41,422 nt of DNA from an uncultured Pseudomonadales bacterium (GTDB taxonomy: Bacteria > Pseudomonadota > Gammaproteobacteria > Pseudomonadales > Porticoccaceae): contig CAJQKW010000068.1 in NCBI GenBank assembly GCA_905478975.1, positions 1 through 41,422 on the forward strand, in the 5' to 3' direction. The stretch's first letter is position 1, and each line of letters begins with the position of its first letter. Of this stretch, positions 1-9,382 are shown in pieces. The translations under genes were made by a program, and so were the position numbers. The notes below the pieces were generated by a model, which was not told the origin of the DNA, made no database searches, and saw only the letters and a program-made list of their open reading frames with translations.

Positions 1-89
1 AATTAGCTTGGAAAATAATGCCGATTATAATAATCGATCTGCGATAACACTACAGGTAAAGCTTATAACTCCACTGCACTTTTTCACAA

Positions 90-1418
90 TCAGTCACCGA
101 CAGCCACTTGCAGGCGTCCAGGACGATTGAAAAATTGCGTCAGTACTCGGCTTAGACGCTCGGGATCAAGAGTGCCAGTCAGTTCACGACAGGAGTGCAT
201 GGCCAGCTGGGGAATGCCCACATCCAGTGTTGGAATTCCTAGTTTCGCCGCGGTGACAGGACCAATGGTACTGCCACAGCCGAGATCGGTGCGGGTTACA
301 AAGGACTGAACCGGCACATCCACTTCAGCACAGAGCTGGCGGAAGAGACTGGCAGTGACACCGTTGGTGGCATAGCGCTGATTGGAGTTGACCTTGATCA
401 CCGGCCCGCCATTTAACGATGGTTTGTGGCCAGCCTCGTGTTTGGCGGCAAAATTGGGGTGCACTGCATGGGCATTGTCACAGGAAATTAGCAGAGAGCC
501 GTCAAGTACTCGCGCTCTATTACTGGCTCGTGAATCGCTGCACAGGTCATTGCACAGACGCTCCACCACAGACTCCAAGAATGGCCCATCGGCGCCCACA
601 GAGGAAACGCTGCCCACCTCCTCGTGGTCATTGCACACCAGTACCGATGTGCAGGTTGTATCAGCATTAATCAGTGCCTGAGTGGCGACAAAGCAGCTGA
701 GTAGATTATCCAGTCGTGCCGAGGCAAAAAATTCTTTATTTAAGCCAACCGTTGCCGCACCTTGGACATCATAGAAACAGAGCTCGTAATCCAAGGCCTT
801 CTCTCCGTCGGCTAAAAACCGTTCGGCCAACAGTTCGCGGAAATCGGTTTTTTCATTCGCCTGCATTAGAATAGGCGGAATATCAGTCTGGGGATTAATC
901 GTGCGATCTTTGTTGGCAGTGCGATCAAGATGAATAGCCAGACTCGGAATAATCGCAATGGCTTCATCAAAGTTGATCAGCTTTTGCTTTAACTGGCCAG
1001 CGGCATCGCTGTAAACCAGGCGTCCAGCCAGGGACAGGTCGCGGTCAAACCAAGGGTTGAGCAGTGCCCCGCCATAGACCTCAACACCCAGTTGAAAGTA
1101 TTGATTGTTAAGCATCTCAGGTTGCGGTTTAACCATCAGGCAGGGGCTATCGGTATGGGCCCCGGCCATGCGGATTCCGCTCTCAGCCAAATCTTCGCTA
1201 CCCGCCACAAAGGCGATAATCGATGAGCCATTGCGGGTGACAAAATACTTCTCGCCCTGTTTGACTGTCCAGTCTTCAGATTCGCTCAGGGATTGAAAAC
1301 CCGCCTGACGCAATATGCTAGCGATATTGGCTACCGCGTGGAAGGGGGTTGTCGAGCCATCAATAAAGTCCGCCAACTGCTTATTAAAGATCTCTGCCTG
1401 CTTATCAACCGCGTTCAT
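90..1418 (-). CDS. apeB: M18 family aminopeptidase (aspartyl aminopeptidase-like)
   Basis: This is a predicted cytosolic, two-metal aminopeptidase of family M18, which removes N-terminal (often acidic) residues from peptides. The 442-aa length fits the family. Visible metal and catalytic motifs are, in order, GAHTDSP near residue 90, SARLDN, NDHEEVGS with the paired glutamates, and a C-terminal MHSCRE histidine. I chose the ATG at 1418 because AAGGA lies about 8 bases upstream; a TTG seven codons earlier (1439) would place that Shine-Dalgarno inside the gene. It lies 33 bases after the dehydrogenase gene on the same strand and is probably co-transcribed with it. Family is confident; substrate preference is not visible. 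Confidence 0.93.
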   Translation of the reverse strand: MNAVDKQAEIFNKQLADFIDGSTTPFHAVANIASILRQAGFQSLSESEDWTVKQGEKYFVTRNGSSIIAFVAGSEDLAESGIRMAGAHTDSPCLMVKPQPEMLNNQYFQLGVEVYGGALLNPWFDRDLSLAGRLVYSDAAGQLKQKLINFDEAIAIIPSLAIHLDRTANKDRTINPQTDIPPILMQANEKTDFRELLAERFLADGEKALDYELCFYDVQGAATVGLNKEFFASARLDNLLSCFVATQALINADTTCTSVLVCNDHEEVGSVSSVGADGPFLESVVERLCNDLCSDSRASNRARVLDGSLLISCDNAHAVHPNFAAKHEAGHKPSLNGGPVIKVNSNQRYATNGVTASLFRQLCAEVDVPVQSFVTRTDLGCGSTIGPVTAAKLGIPTLDVGIPQLAMHSCRELTGTLDPERLSRVLTQFFNRPGRLQVAVGD

Positions 1419-1451
1419 TTTCAAATCCTTGTTGTCCAAAAAATATTTTGC

Positions 1452-2336
1452 TTAAGCCTTGCTGCGATCATGTTCGAGCCTGGCCAGCAAGCTGGAAGTG
1501 TCCCAGCGGTTGCCACCCATCTCCTGGACCTGCTGATAAAAGCCGTCGACTAATTGAGTCAGCGGTAAGTCACTGCCATTGGCCTTTGCTTCATCTAAGG
1601 CAAAGGCTAAATCTTTACGCATCCACTGCACGGCAAAACCATGTTCATAGTCATTGGCGAGCATGGTTTGGTAACGGTTTTCCATCTGCCAGGACTGGGC
1701 CGCGCCCTTGGAGATCACCTCCACCACCTGATGGGCATCGAGACCGGCGCGCTTGGCAAAATTGAGCCCCTCGGCGAGTCCTTGAACCATACCGGCAATA
1801 CAAATTTGATTGACCATTTTACACAGCTGACCGCTGCCCACATCACCCATCAGCTGGAGAGATTTAGCATAGCTTTCGATCACGTCTTTGACTGCATCAA
1901 ACTGATCTTGCTGGCCACCGCACATTACTGTTAGTTGGCCGTTCTCTGCCCCCTGCTGGCCACCTGATACCGGCGCATCAATAAACCCAAGGCCCAGGGC
2001 AGCTGCCTGTTCGGCCAACTCTCGGGCCACTAGTGCAGAGGTGGTGGTGTGATCGACCAATACCGAACCCGAGCTCATGGCGGCCAAGGCACCTGTTTCA
2101 CCGGCAACCACCGCGCGTACATCGTCATCATTGCCGAGACAGGTGAAGACGATCTCGGCACCGGCAACCGCTTCAGCTACTGTAGCGGCTGCTTCGCCAG
2201 CATAGTCCCTCAGCCAACGCTGGCTGACGGTTTGGGTGCGATTGTATACAACCACTGCATAGCCGCGCTTACTCAGCCATCCGGCCATGGGATAACCCAT
2301 TACACCAAGCCCTAAAAAGGCCACACGTCTTTGCAT
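1452..2336 (-). CDS. NAD(P)-dependent beta-hydroxyacid dehydrogenase (3-hydroxyisobutyrate dehydrogenase family)
   Basis: This 294-aa oxidoreductase belongs to the 3-hydroxyisobutyrate / tartronate semialdehyde reductase family. The N-terminal Rossmann motif GLGVMGYPMAG starts at about residue 10. The substrate-site signature DAPVSGG is near residue 120, and the catalytic-lysine segment GSGQLCKMVNQ is near 167. The start ATG is preceded by AGGAAA. It sits 20 bases downstream of uppP and 33 bases upstream of the M18 aminopeptidase in a same-strand cluster. None of the neighbours belongs to valine or glyoxylate catabolism, so the substrate (3-hydroxyisobutyrate, tartronate semialdehyde, or a succinate-semialdehyde-like compound) cannot be assigned. 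Confidence 0.88.
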   Translation of the reverse strand: MQRRVAFLGLGVMGYPMAGWLSKRGYAVVVYNRTQTVSQRWLRDYAGEAAATVAEAVAGAEIVFTCLGNDDDVRAVVAGETGALAAMSSGSVLVDHTTTSALVARELAEQAAALGLGFIDAPVSGGQQGAENGQLTVMCGGQQDQFDAVKDVIESYAKSLQLMGDVGSGQLCKMVNQICIAGMVQGLAEGLNFAKRAGLDAHQVVEVISKGAAQSWQMENRYQTMLANDYEHGFAVQWMRKDLAFALDEAKANGSDLPLTQLVDGFYQQVQEMGGNRWDTSSLLARLEHDRSKA

Positions 2337-2356
2337 CGGAATTTCCTATCAATTAT

Positions 2357-3163
2357 TTATCCTGACTGGGAATAGATCAAGCCTACAAGCACCGCACCCA
2401 AGAGCAAGCGATAGATTACAAAGGGCATCATTCCGACCCGTTGAATCACTTTCAAAAACAGCGTAATACAGAGATAGGCGGTGATCGCAGACAGTACTGT
2501 GCCAACCAAAATCAGTGTCCAGTCAACCGACGGGGTGTCGAGTAATTCCATTCCTTTGTAGCCGCCGCTTAACAGAATTATCGGAATCGCCATCAAAAAA
2601 GAAAATCGTGCAGCAGTCTCGCGATCAAAACCCAAAGCCAAGGCCGCAGTAATGGTAATGCCGGACCTCGAGGTGCCGGGAATCAGGGCCAATACTTGGG
2701 CAACACCAACCACCAACGCGGTTCGCCAGCTGAACTGATCAATACTCCGGTCACCGCCACCGCGGCGATCAGCCCAACCGAGTAACAGGCCAAAGAATAT
2801 AGTGGTAAAAGCAATCACCGCCATGGAGCGCAGATTAGCTTCGATATAATGGCTAAACAACAGACCGGCCAAGGCAGCTGGCACCGTGGCCAGAAGAATA
2901 TACCAGGCGAGATGGCTTTCGGGACTCTGGCGGCGTTCAAAAATGCTGTCCACCCAAGCCCTACTCAAAGTCGCAACATCTTGGCGAAAATACAGTATTA
3001 CCGCCACAAGCGAACCCACGTGCACCGCGATATCAAAGGCTAAGCCCTGATCCGGCCAGCCCAATATCTCGGAGGGCAAAATTAGATGAGCGGAACTGGA
3101 GATCGGCAGAAATTCTGACAATCCCTGAATAATGGCCAACCAAACAGCCTGCATAAAATCCAT
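2357..3163 (-). CDS. uppP: Undecaprenyl-diphosphate phosphatase
   Basis: This 268-aa polytopic inner-membrane protein of the BacA/UppP family recycles undecaprenyl diphosphate to the monophosphate carrier used for peptidoglycan and other envelope glycans. The N-terminal motif QGLSEFLPISSSAHL (about residues 13-27) and the second motif PGTSRSGITI (about 162-171) form the phosphatase site. Around seven to eight hydrophobic segments span the length. The ATG lies two bases after the tsaB stop codon, so the two genes are almost certainly translationally linked. Length and motifs are fully canonical. Confidence 0.96.
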   Translation of the reverse strand: MDFMQAVWLAIIQGLSEFLPISSSAHLILPSEILGWPDQGLAFDIAVHVGSLVAVILYFRQDVATLSRAWVDSIFERRQSPESHLAWYILLATVPAALAGLLFSHYIEANLRSMAVIAFTTIFFGLLLGWADRRGGGDRSIDQFSWRTALVVGVAQVLALIPGTSRSGITITAALALGFDRETAARFSFLMAIPIILLSGGYKGMELLDTPSVDWTLILVGTVLSAITAYLCITLFLKVIQRVGMMPFVIYRLLLGAVLVGLIYSQSG

Positions 3164-3165
3164 TT

Positions 3166-3948
3166 TTATACTGCCCTTAACTTAGTATGTTTTTTCCACG
3201 CGTCTGTTCCACGCAGATAGACCAACTCAACCGACGCAATATCCACAGCCTCATCCCGAGCCTGTTTTATTAATGCAATGTCCAGCAGGTCAATCGCATC
3301 GGGATAGATGCTCTGATAGCCGGGCTGTTGAGAATGGGTTTTATTATTATCTAAAAGCTTGTTATCCAAAGCTTGATCATCGAGAGCTTTATCATCAAGA
3401 GCTTTGTCACCAAAAGCTTCACTAACTATAGACGATGCATCACCAACAATCATAAAAGGGTTCAAACGCCCTATAAGCCGTTTGGCGTCTTCCCCACTGA
3501 GCAATTGATCTTCGATAACAGCCTGATACTCTCCAGCGCTATCGAGTTCATAGGCGCCACAGTTAAACTCCCCCATACGCGCATCCAACAGCGGCATCAG
3601 AATCCCGGTCTGTTGATCCCTGAGATTAGTTTTGCGCCTATAGGTTTGCGCCATCACCTGTAGTGTCGATACCGCAATGACCGGTACCTGAGCACCAAAG
3701 GCCAACCCCTGAGCGGTGGCAAAACCAATGCGCAGGCCGGTAAATGAACCGGGACCAACGGTAACCGCGATCGCATCCAGTGCGGCGATGGCTATACCAG
3801 CTTCAACCAGCACAGCATCGACCATTGCCATAATCAGCCTGGTGTGGGAGCGCGGCTCCTCTGAATAGCGTGAAAATCTCGACTCACCAACAGAGAGAGC
3901 AACCGAACAGGCGGTGGTAGAGGTTTCAATCGCTAAAATGGATGCCAT
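3166..3948 (-). CDS. tsaB: tRNA threonylcarbamoyladenosine biosynthesis protein TsaB, with a repeat insertion
   Basis: TsaB is the inactive-kinase-fold partner of TsaD, needed for the t6A37 modification of ANN-decoding tRNAs in the cytoplasm. The 260-aa product begins MASILAIETSTTACSVAL and contains VGPGSFTGLRIGFATAQGLAFG, both diagnostic. An upstream in-frame ATG at 3981 has no ribosome site and is not conserved-looking, so I start at 3948. At residues 180-201 (3346-3411) there is a low-complexity insertion made of imperfect five-residue repeats of the type KALDD, encoded by imperfect 15-bp repeats. It is in frame and lies in the C-terminal half between conserved segments. The adk-tsaB proximity matches Pseudomonas order. 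Confidence 0.93.
   Translation of the reverse strand: MASILAIETSTTACSVALSVGESRFSRYSEEPRSHTRLIMAMVDAVLVEAGIAIAALDAIAVTVGPGSFTGLRIGFATAQGLAFGAQVPVIAVSTLQVMAQTYRRKTNLRDQQTGILMPLLDARMGEFNCGAYELDSAGEYQAVIEDQLLSGEDAKRLIGRLNPFMIVGDASSIVSEAFGDKALDDKALDDQALDNKLLDNNKTHSQQPGYQSIYPDAIDLLDIALIKQARDEAVDIASVELVYLRGTDAWKKHTKLRAV
3346..3411 (-). repeat. In-frame ~15-bp imperfect tandem repeat inside tsaB
   Basis: About four imperfect 15-bp units, each containing AAAGCTT or GAGCTTT, encode the peptides DKALD, DKALD, DQALD and DNKLLD. The block looks like a slippage expansion and keeps the reading frame open. Confidence 0.8.
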
Positions 3949-4003
3949 AGTAGAAAGTCTCACTGTACCGGGAGGTATCATTGGAGTCAGATTTTAAGTA
4001 GGC

Positions 4004-4040
4004 GGAAACAAAAATCCCCCACCATTAGGCGAGGGATTTT
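4004..4040 (-). terminator. Rho-independent terminator after the Lys/Ala-rich protein gene
   Basis: On the minus strand AAAATCCC pairs with GGGATTTT (arms 4031-4040 and 4011-4020), followed by a T-rich stretch. It lies about 70 bases past the stop codon of the Lys/Ala-rich gene and before tsaB. Confidence 0.75.
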
Positions 4041-4108
4041 ACAGGTCTCAAGACAATTAAACTATCTACCATTTTCCACCTTAAGACCTGGCAGCTTCAG
4101 TCGCAGTA

Positions 4109-5155
4109 TTACTTTTTCGCGGCTGGGGCTTTGGCTGCTGCTTTCTTAGCAGCGACTTTTTTAACAGCAGGCTTCTTGGCAGCAGTCTTTTTAGCAGTTG
4201 GCTTCTTAGCCACTACTTTCTTTACCGCTACTGCTTTCTTAGCAACAACTTTCTTAGCAACAACTTTCTTAGCGGCAGCTTTTTTAGCAACTGGCTTCTT
4301 AGCAGCGACTTTCTTAACGGCAACTTTTTTGGCTGCTGGCTTCTTCGCAACAACTTTCTTAGCAGCTACTTTCTTAGCAGCTACTTTCTTGGCTGCTACT
4401 TTTTTGGCTGCTGGCTTCTTAGCAACAACTTTCTTAGCAGCGACCTTTTTAGCTACAGCCTTCTTAGCAGCTGGCTTCTTCGCTACAGCTTTCTTAGCCG
4501 CTTTTTTGGCTACAGGCTTCGCAACAACAGCTTTTGCAACTACAGCCGTCTTAGCCACAGCTTTCTTAGCAGCTGACTTTTTACCTTTAGCTTTTTTTGC
4601 TACAGCTTTAAGCTTGGCGACTACAGCTTTTTCAGCGGCCTGAACCTTGAGAGCGGCTTTCTTTTCAGCGGCTTTCATTTTCTTAGAGGTCGCTTTAGCA
4701 CGAGCCTTTAACCAGCGCTTTTCAAATCGATTCATTGCAGCGGCAAGATCAGCATCCTGAGCAGCTTGCAATCGCACTTCGGCGTTCAATACAGCAGTCT
4801 TGGCAGAAGCTTCAGCAGCTACAACCTTGTTCTTTAACTCGGCTGCTTTAAGTTCAATCTTGGCAGAGCGCAAACCGTCGCGTAATGCAGCAGCAATTTT
4901 GCGGCTAGCAGAAGCTTGTTTACGTGCTGTAGCCAAACTGGCTTTAGCAGCAGCAGTTGCCTTAACGGCAATCTTTGCTTTAGCTTTATTGACTTTAACA
5001 ACAACAGCATCATGTTTTTTGTTATGAGCTACCATTTGCTTTTTAACTGAATCGACAAGCTTCGCTGCACTTAGTACAGGTGAAGTTTGTGGCTTTGCTT
5101 TGGCTTTTGTTTTAGCTTTTGCTTTAGATACTGTTTTCTTGGCTGGACGTTTCAT
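4109..5155 (-). CDS. Lysine/alanine-rich histone H1-like DNA-binding protein (AlgP-type)
   Basis: This 348-aa, extremely basic protein has a low-complexity C-terminal half (from about residue 190) built of AAKK-, VAKK- and PAAKK-type repeats, as in AlgP/AlgR3 and other bacterial H1-like proteins. The N-terminal 20 residues are also a Lys/Ala tail. The middle (about 30-190) is alanine-rich and probably forms a helical or coiled segment; it includes an [13 protein letters not shown] stretch. Such proteins bind DNA non-specifically and can act in nucleoid organisation or regulation; that role here is inference. The ATG at 5155 has GAGGAA eight bases upstream. The gene is monocistronic, bounded by terminators on both sides. 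Repeat number is expected to vary between strains. Confidence 0.88.
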   Translation of the reverse strand: MKRPAKKTVSKAKAKTKAKAKPQTSPVLSAAKLVDSVKKQMVAHNKKHDAVVVKVNKAKAKIAVKATAAAKASLATARKQASASRKIAAALRDGLRSAKIELKAAELKNKVVAAEASAKTAVLNAEVRLQAAQDADLAAAMNRFEKRWLKARAKATSKKMKAAEKKAALKVQAAEKAVVAKLKAVAKKAKGKKSAAKKAVAKTAVVAKAVVAKPVAKKAAKKAVAKKPAAKKAVAKKVAAKKVVAKKPAAKKVAAKKVAAKKVAAKKVVAKKPAAKKVAVKKVAAKKPVAKKAAAKKVVAKKVVAKKAVAVKKVVAKKPTAKKTAAKKPAVKKVAAKKAAAKAPAAKK

Positions 5156-5264
5156 TTATGCGTTCCTCACGTAAATAAATACACATTTTACCATCATGAT
5201 AAAAAGACGATAGTTCATCTTAGGCGGGAGTTTAAGCAGTTGTGGAATATTTTTCCAATTAAAA

Positions 5265-5288
5265 CGCTAATTTTCGACGAAATTAGCG
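5265..5288 (-). terminator. Perfect 9-bp hairpin, possible second terminator after adk
   Basis: CGCTAATTT pairs with AAATTAGCG around a six-base loop; on the minus strand it is followed by TTTTAATT. It stands about 40 bases beyond the main adk terminator and upstream of the Lys/Ala-rich gene. It could instead be a 5' leader or operator element for that gene. Confidence 0.45.
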
Positions 5289-5323
5289 CTCTAATTCGAA
5301 AATAAAAGAAGATATGAAGGAAT

Positions 5324-5359
5324 TTTTAAAAAAAGCAGTGTTTTTATACACTGCTTTTT
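5324..5359 (-). terminator. Rho-independent terminator of adk
   Basis: A perfect 12-bp stem, AAAAAGCAGTGT with ACACTGCTTTTT, has a six-base loop and is followed on the minus strand by a run of Ts. It begins seven bases past the adk stop codon. Confidence 0.9.
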
Positions 5360-5365
5360 AAAAAT

Positions 5366-6016
5366 TTAAGCCAGTGCAGCAACTAATCTTGCCTGCACTT
5401 CATCGAGACTACCAAGACCATTTAACGTTGAAAATGTCGGTGCATCAGGTTCCGTTGCTGACAAGCCCTGATAAAACTCAACCAGTGGTTTAGTTTGGCT
5501 GTGGTAAATATTAAGACGATTGCGAATGGTTTCTTCTTTATCATCTGGCCGCTGGATCAATGGATCTTGCGTCTCATCATCAAGCCCAGCCGTTTTAGGT
5601 GGGTTGTGATCAATATGATAAACACGGCCAGAATCTTCATGTACGCGTCGGCCACTGAGGCGCGACACAATCTGCTCATCGTCAACGGCAATTTCAACAA
5701 CATATTCGATTGTGACATTGGCATCAACCAGAGCCTGAGCCTGGGGAATAGTGCGGGGAAAGCCGTCAAACAAGAAGCCGCCGGCACAGTCCGGCTGTTC
5801 TATACGCTCTTTAACCAGAGCAATAATAATCTCGTCAGAGACCAGGCCGCCAGAGGTCATAATATCTTTTACTTTAAGGCCCAGTTCGCTACCGGCTTTA
5901 ACCGCACTGCGCAGCATATCGCCGGTGGAAATTTGCGGCACTGAATATTTCTCAGTAATAAACTGTGCTTGAGTACCTTTACCTGCGCCGGGAGGCCCTA
6001 ACAAAATAACTCTCAT
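5366..6016 (-). CDS. adk: Adenylate kinase
   Basis: Adk converts ATP plus AMP to two ADP in the cytosol and sets the adenylate energy charge. The 216-aa product starts [17 protein letters not shown], with the P-loop at residues 7-15, then FDGFPRT (AMP site) and a long LID domain containing [12 protein letters not shown]. The LID lacks the four zinc cysteines, as in most Gram-negative enzymes. The start at 6016 has AAGGA nine bases upstream; the frame stays open to 6145, but that extension is unrelated to the family. A strong terminator follows immediately. There are 193 bases without a gene between mazG and this start, which must contain its promoter. Confidence 0.97.
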   Translation of the reverse strand: MRVILLGPPGAGKGTQAQFITEKYSVPQISTGDMLRSAVKAGSELGLKVKDIMTSGGLVSDEIIIALVKERIEQPDCAGGFLFDGFPRTIPQAQALVDANVTIEYVVEIAVDDEQIVSRLSGRRVHEDSGRVYHIDHNPPKTAGLDDETQDPLIQRPDDKEETIRNRLNIYHSQTKPLVEFYQGLSATEPDAPTFSTLNGLGSLDEVQARLVAALA

Positions 6017-6209
6017 CAATATGATTCCTTGAACAGTTAAAACTACATGGGAAGTTTGTGCAGACGAACAATCTCTGGGGTTATTTCGGTTTCGAAACAA
6101 CCAGTTGAAACATCTACCATCCCGAAAAGGCCGCTCACAATACACGGATTAAATTAACCAGACAAGCCACAGTTCAGACAGAGTCAAACCGGCAGTAAAC
6201 TGTCAGCCT

Positions 6210-7034
6210 TTATTCAGCCAGCTTGACCTCGACCCAGAGCCGCTCCATTTCATCTGTGCTTAGCTGGGAAAAATCGTTACCAGCCTGCTCGGCCAGCTCC
6301 TCCATACCTTGAAAACGCCGCTGAAATTTATCATTGGCCCTACGCAGGGCACGCTCTGGATCCACCGCAAGGTGCCGGGCCAAATTAACGCAGCTAAACA
6401 ATAGATCACCCAGTTCATCCTCAATTGCAGTGCTGTCGTTGATCTCGACTTCAGCTTCTAATTCCACCAGCTCTTCTCGAACCACCTCTACCACCTGATC
6501 GAGGTGCTGCCAGTCAAAGCCTTTGGTTGCGGCTCTTTTCTGTATTTTTTGGGCGCGGCTTAAAGCCGGTATTGCCAGGGGAATATCATCGAGGGTTTTG
6601 CTCTCACCTTTTGCGGCGCGCTCTTCGGCTTTAATCTCTTCCCATACCGCTTTGATTCGCGCCTGCTCTGTAGGACTATCAACTCTGCTGCCAGGCTCAA
6701 TAACACTCTCCAAGGTGCCCTCTGGAAAAACATGGGGATGGCGACGAATAAGTTTTGTCACCAGGCCATGAACAATGCTGTCAAAGTCAAAAATCTGCTG
6801 TTCTGCACCTAGCTCGGCGTAGAAAATAATCTGGAATAATAGATCACCTAGCTCTTCTCCCAAATGATGAAGATCATCCCGCTCAATAGCGTCAATGACT
6901 TCATAGACTTCTTCCAGAGTATGTTTAGCAATACTGGAAAAGGACTGTTTCAAATCCCAGGGGCAACCGCTTTCAGGATCCCGTAACCGTTGTATTAGAT
7001 AACGCAGATCATCAACTCTGTACTGTCTAGCCAT
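6210..7034 (-). CDS. mazG: Nucleoside triphosphate pyrophosphohydrolase MazG
   Basis: MazG hydrolyses (d)NTPs to the monophosphates and pyrophosphate; in E. coli it also helps limit ppGpp accumulation. The 274-aa length and two tandem MazG domains match. The first has EEVYEVIDAI and GEELGDLLFQIIF (about residues 36-65), the second has REELVELEAEV and EDELGDLLFSCVN (about 190-220). The acidic residues in both form the Mg-binding site. It lies 65 bases downstream of relA on the same strand, the order seen in many Gammaproteobacteria, and fits the functional link to the stringent response. Confidence 0.96.
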   Translation of the reverse strand: MARQYRVDDLRYLIQRLRDPESGCPWDLKQSFSSIAKHTLEEVYEVIDAIERDDLHHLGEELGDLLFQIIFYAELGAEQQIFDFDSIVHGLVTKLIRRHPHVFPEGTLESVIEPGSRVDSPTEQARIKAVWEEIKAEERAAKGESKTLDDIPLAIPALSRAQKIQKRAATKGFDWQHLDQVVEVVREELVELEAEVEINDSTAIEDELGDLLFSCVNLARHLAVDPERALRRANDKFQRRFQGMEELAEQAGNDFSQLSTDEMERLWVEVKLAE

Positions 7035-7099
7035 TGCGATAAACCTTGATAGAAATTATTGGGTGAGAGGCAGGAATAGATTGTTGTGGCGGCGCCAGT

Positions 7100-9382
7100 C
7101 TAATCGGTCACGCGCCGGGCTGCTACTACGTTGGGAATTTGATTTAGCTGAGACAGCACCGCGCTCAACTGTTCAAGACTGGGAACATCGAGAGCCAACA
7201 GAACATGAGAGCTGTTCATGGATTTTTTGCGCCGGACTTTTTCATCGCTGGTCATGGACGCTATATGAAGACCAAGGCGATCGATCGTTTTGGTGATATC
7301 CAATAACAGTCCACTGCGATCATAGGTATCGAGAGCGATTTTTACCCGGTAATTTTTTTGCGGCTGCCCACCCCACTCAACTTTAATGATGCGCTGAGGA
7401 TCAGCACTTTGCAGGCGTAAAAAATTGCCGCAGTCTTGGCGATGAATAGAAATTCCCCGCCCCTGGGTAATATAACCGCCGATACTATCCCCGGGCAGAG
7501 GTCGGCAGCACTGAGCCATCTGGGTAAGCAAATTACCCACACCGTGGATATAGACATCGGATGATTCAAAGCGCTGGGCTGTACCTGGCTCTTCGTCAGT
7601 GCCAGATTCCAGGGCTTTTAATTCAACAGCATCGAGGTTTTTGTTTTTCCCCTGACGGCCCTGTAGTGAATTAATAACCTGTTCGACGCCCACATCGCCG
7701 GCGCCAATAGCGGCATAGAGACCTGCCGCACCCTGCTTGTTATAACGCTGGGCGGCTTTCTCTAAATCAACGCCAGTAATATTTAACTGGGCCAACTCGC
7801 GGTCGAGAAGTTTTTTTCCTTCGATCTGATTGTGTTCTTGGTTCTGTTTGCGAAACCAATACTGCACCTTGCTACGGGCGCGACTGGTTTTCAGGTAGCC
7901 CATGGACGCAGACAACCAGTCTCTAGACGGTTCCCCCTGACGAGCGGTGATAACACTCACCTGATCGGCAGTGCGCAGGGCGCGACTGAGGGGCACAATA
8001 CGGCCATTCACTTTGGCACCGCGACAGCGATGGCCGAGATCCGTGTGTACGTAATAGGCAAAATCTAATGGCGTAGCCCCTGTGGGCAAATCCACCACAT
8101 GGCCTTCGGGGGTAAATACATAAACTCGGTCTTCACTAACCGATTGCTGGGCTTGGGCTGCCGAGTCATTGTTCTCAATTTCCTTTGACCAGTCGAGAAC
8201 ATGACGCAACCATTCAATTTTTTCTTCGTAGCTTTTATCGGCAGATTTTACATTGGCGCCACTTTTGTAACGCCAATGGGCGCAGACCCCTAGTTCGGCG
8301 GCACTGTGCATATCAAATGTGCGAATCTGAATTTCCAAGATCTTTTCTTCCGGCCCAATAACCGCGGTGTGCAATGAGCTGTAACCATTTTCTTTTGGCG
8401 CCGCTATATAGTCATCGTATTCACTGGGCAGGTTTTCCCAGCGACTGTGCATCCAGCCTAAAACCGCATAACAGTCAGCCACAGTGGGCACCAATACACG
8501 CAGTGCACGAATATCATAGACCTCAGCAAAACTGAGTTTTTTGCGCTGCATTTTCGACCATATGGAAAAAATATGCTTTGGCCGTCCGCTTACTTCACCC
8601 TCTATATCAAGGGCATTTAGCTGTTCTTCAACCTGACGGATAGTTTCGGCAATATAGGCTTGGCGGTCGCGACGTTTTTCCGCCAGCAAGCTCGCCACAT
8701 GGGCGTAGTCTTCGGGTTGTAAATAGCGAAAGGCGAGATCTTCAAGCTCCCACTTTAGATTGCCCAGGCCGAGGCGATGAGCGAGGGGCGCGTAGACATC
8801 CACCACTTCCCGGGCAACGCGTATTTTTTTATCTGGGCTGGCGGTTTTAACCGCCCTTATGGCACAGGTGCGCTCGGCAATTTTAATCAGTGGCACACGG
8901 ATATCGTCAATAATCGAGACTAACATTTCCCGGGTTTTATTCGCCTGCTGACCGGCAACATGGCCAAAAACCGATCGGCCCTGGGCGTTACTCAGGGTAC
9001 TGATTACCGCCATGCGCAAGACTTTATCGATCAGCCCGGTAATTTCACTGCCAAATTCACGGCGCACTTTTTCCAGAGAGATGCGGCCTTCGCGAATAGC
9101 ACGGTAGAGAATTGCAGCCTGAAGAGCGGCTGTATCTAAGGAGAGTTCGGCAAGAATTTCGGCCATTTCGAGGCCAGTTTGTAGACAGCCAGTGGCAGAA
9201 CTCCAGAGTCTCTCTGGGTCGAATTCTTCGGTGAGTGCAAGGCGGGTAAATTCACAGGTATGGAGCAGAGTTTGAGTGTCGCTCTCAGCTCTTGTATGGC
9301 GTTCCACGAGCTCGGTAACCCAGCGCTGGGTATCAACCTGATCAGTGTCATCCTGTGGATGATGTTCGCGAACTTTGACCAT
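7100..9382 (-). CDS. relA: GTP pyrophosphokinase RelA ((p)ppGpp synthetase I)
   Basis: This is the ribosome-associated synthetase that makes (p)ppGpp from ATP and GTP/GDP during amino-acid starvation. The 760-aa domain order is canonical. A degenerate HD hydrolase region covers about residues 30-200; the expected HD is replaced by YRAIREG near 93, so no hydrolase activity is expected and this is RelA rather than SpoT. The synthetase domain (about 250-375) has EYDDYIAAPKENGYSSLH. TGS covers 418-480. The cysteine/histidine region has CC at 625-626 with H647 and C651. A C-terminal ACT domain covers about 678-755. It is downstream of cysM; the rlmD gene that commonly lies between them in Pseudomonas is absent. 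Confidence 0.97.
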   Translation of the reverse strand: MVKVREHHPQDDTDQVDTQRWVTELVERHTRAESDTQTLLHTCEFTRLALTEEFDPERLWSSATGCLQTGLEMAEILAELSLDTAALQAAILYRAIREGRISLEKVRREFGSEITGLIDKVLRMAVISTLSNAQGRSVFGHVAGQQANKTREMLVSIIDDIRVPLIKIAERTCAIRAVKTASPDKKIRVAREVVDVYAPLAHRLGLGNLKWELEDLAFRYLQPEDYAHVASLLAEKRRDRQAYIAETIRQVEEQLNALDIEGEVSGRPKHIFSIWSKMQRKKLSFAEVYDIRALRVLVPTVADCYAVLGWMHSRWENLPSEYDDYIAAPKENGYSSLHTAVIGPEEKILEIQIRTFDMHSAAELGVCAHWRYKSGANVKSADKSYEEKIEWLRHVLDWSKEIENNDSAAQAQQSVSEDRVYVFTPEGHVVDLPTGATPLDFAYYVHTDLGHRCRGAKVNGRIVPLSRALRTADQVSVITARQGEPSRDWLSASMGYLKTSRARSKVQYWFRKQNQEHNQIEGKKLLDRELAQLNITGVDLEKAAQRYNKQGAAGLYAAIGAGDVGVEQVINSLQGRQGKNKNLDAVELKALESGTDEEPGTAQRFESSDVYIHGVGNLLTQMAQCCRPLPGDSIGGYITQGRGISIHRQDCGNFLRLQSADPQRIIKVEWGGQPQKNYRVKIALDTYDRSGLLLDITKTIDRLGLHIASMTSDEKVRRKKSMNSSHVLLALDVPSLEQLSAVLSQLNQIPNVVAARRVTD

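Noticed and set aside
4131-4643. 170-codon plus-strand open frame, Phe/Leu/Ala-rich
   Set aside because: It is the antisense image of the AAKK repeats of the Lys/Ala-rich gene, with no ribosome site and no independent composition.
6017-6145. N-terminal extension of adenylate kinase
   Set aside because: It is unlike any Adk N-terminus, and the internal ATG at 6016 has a good AAGGA site at the family-typical start.
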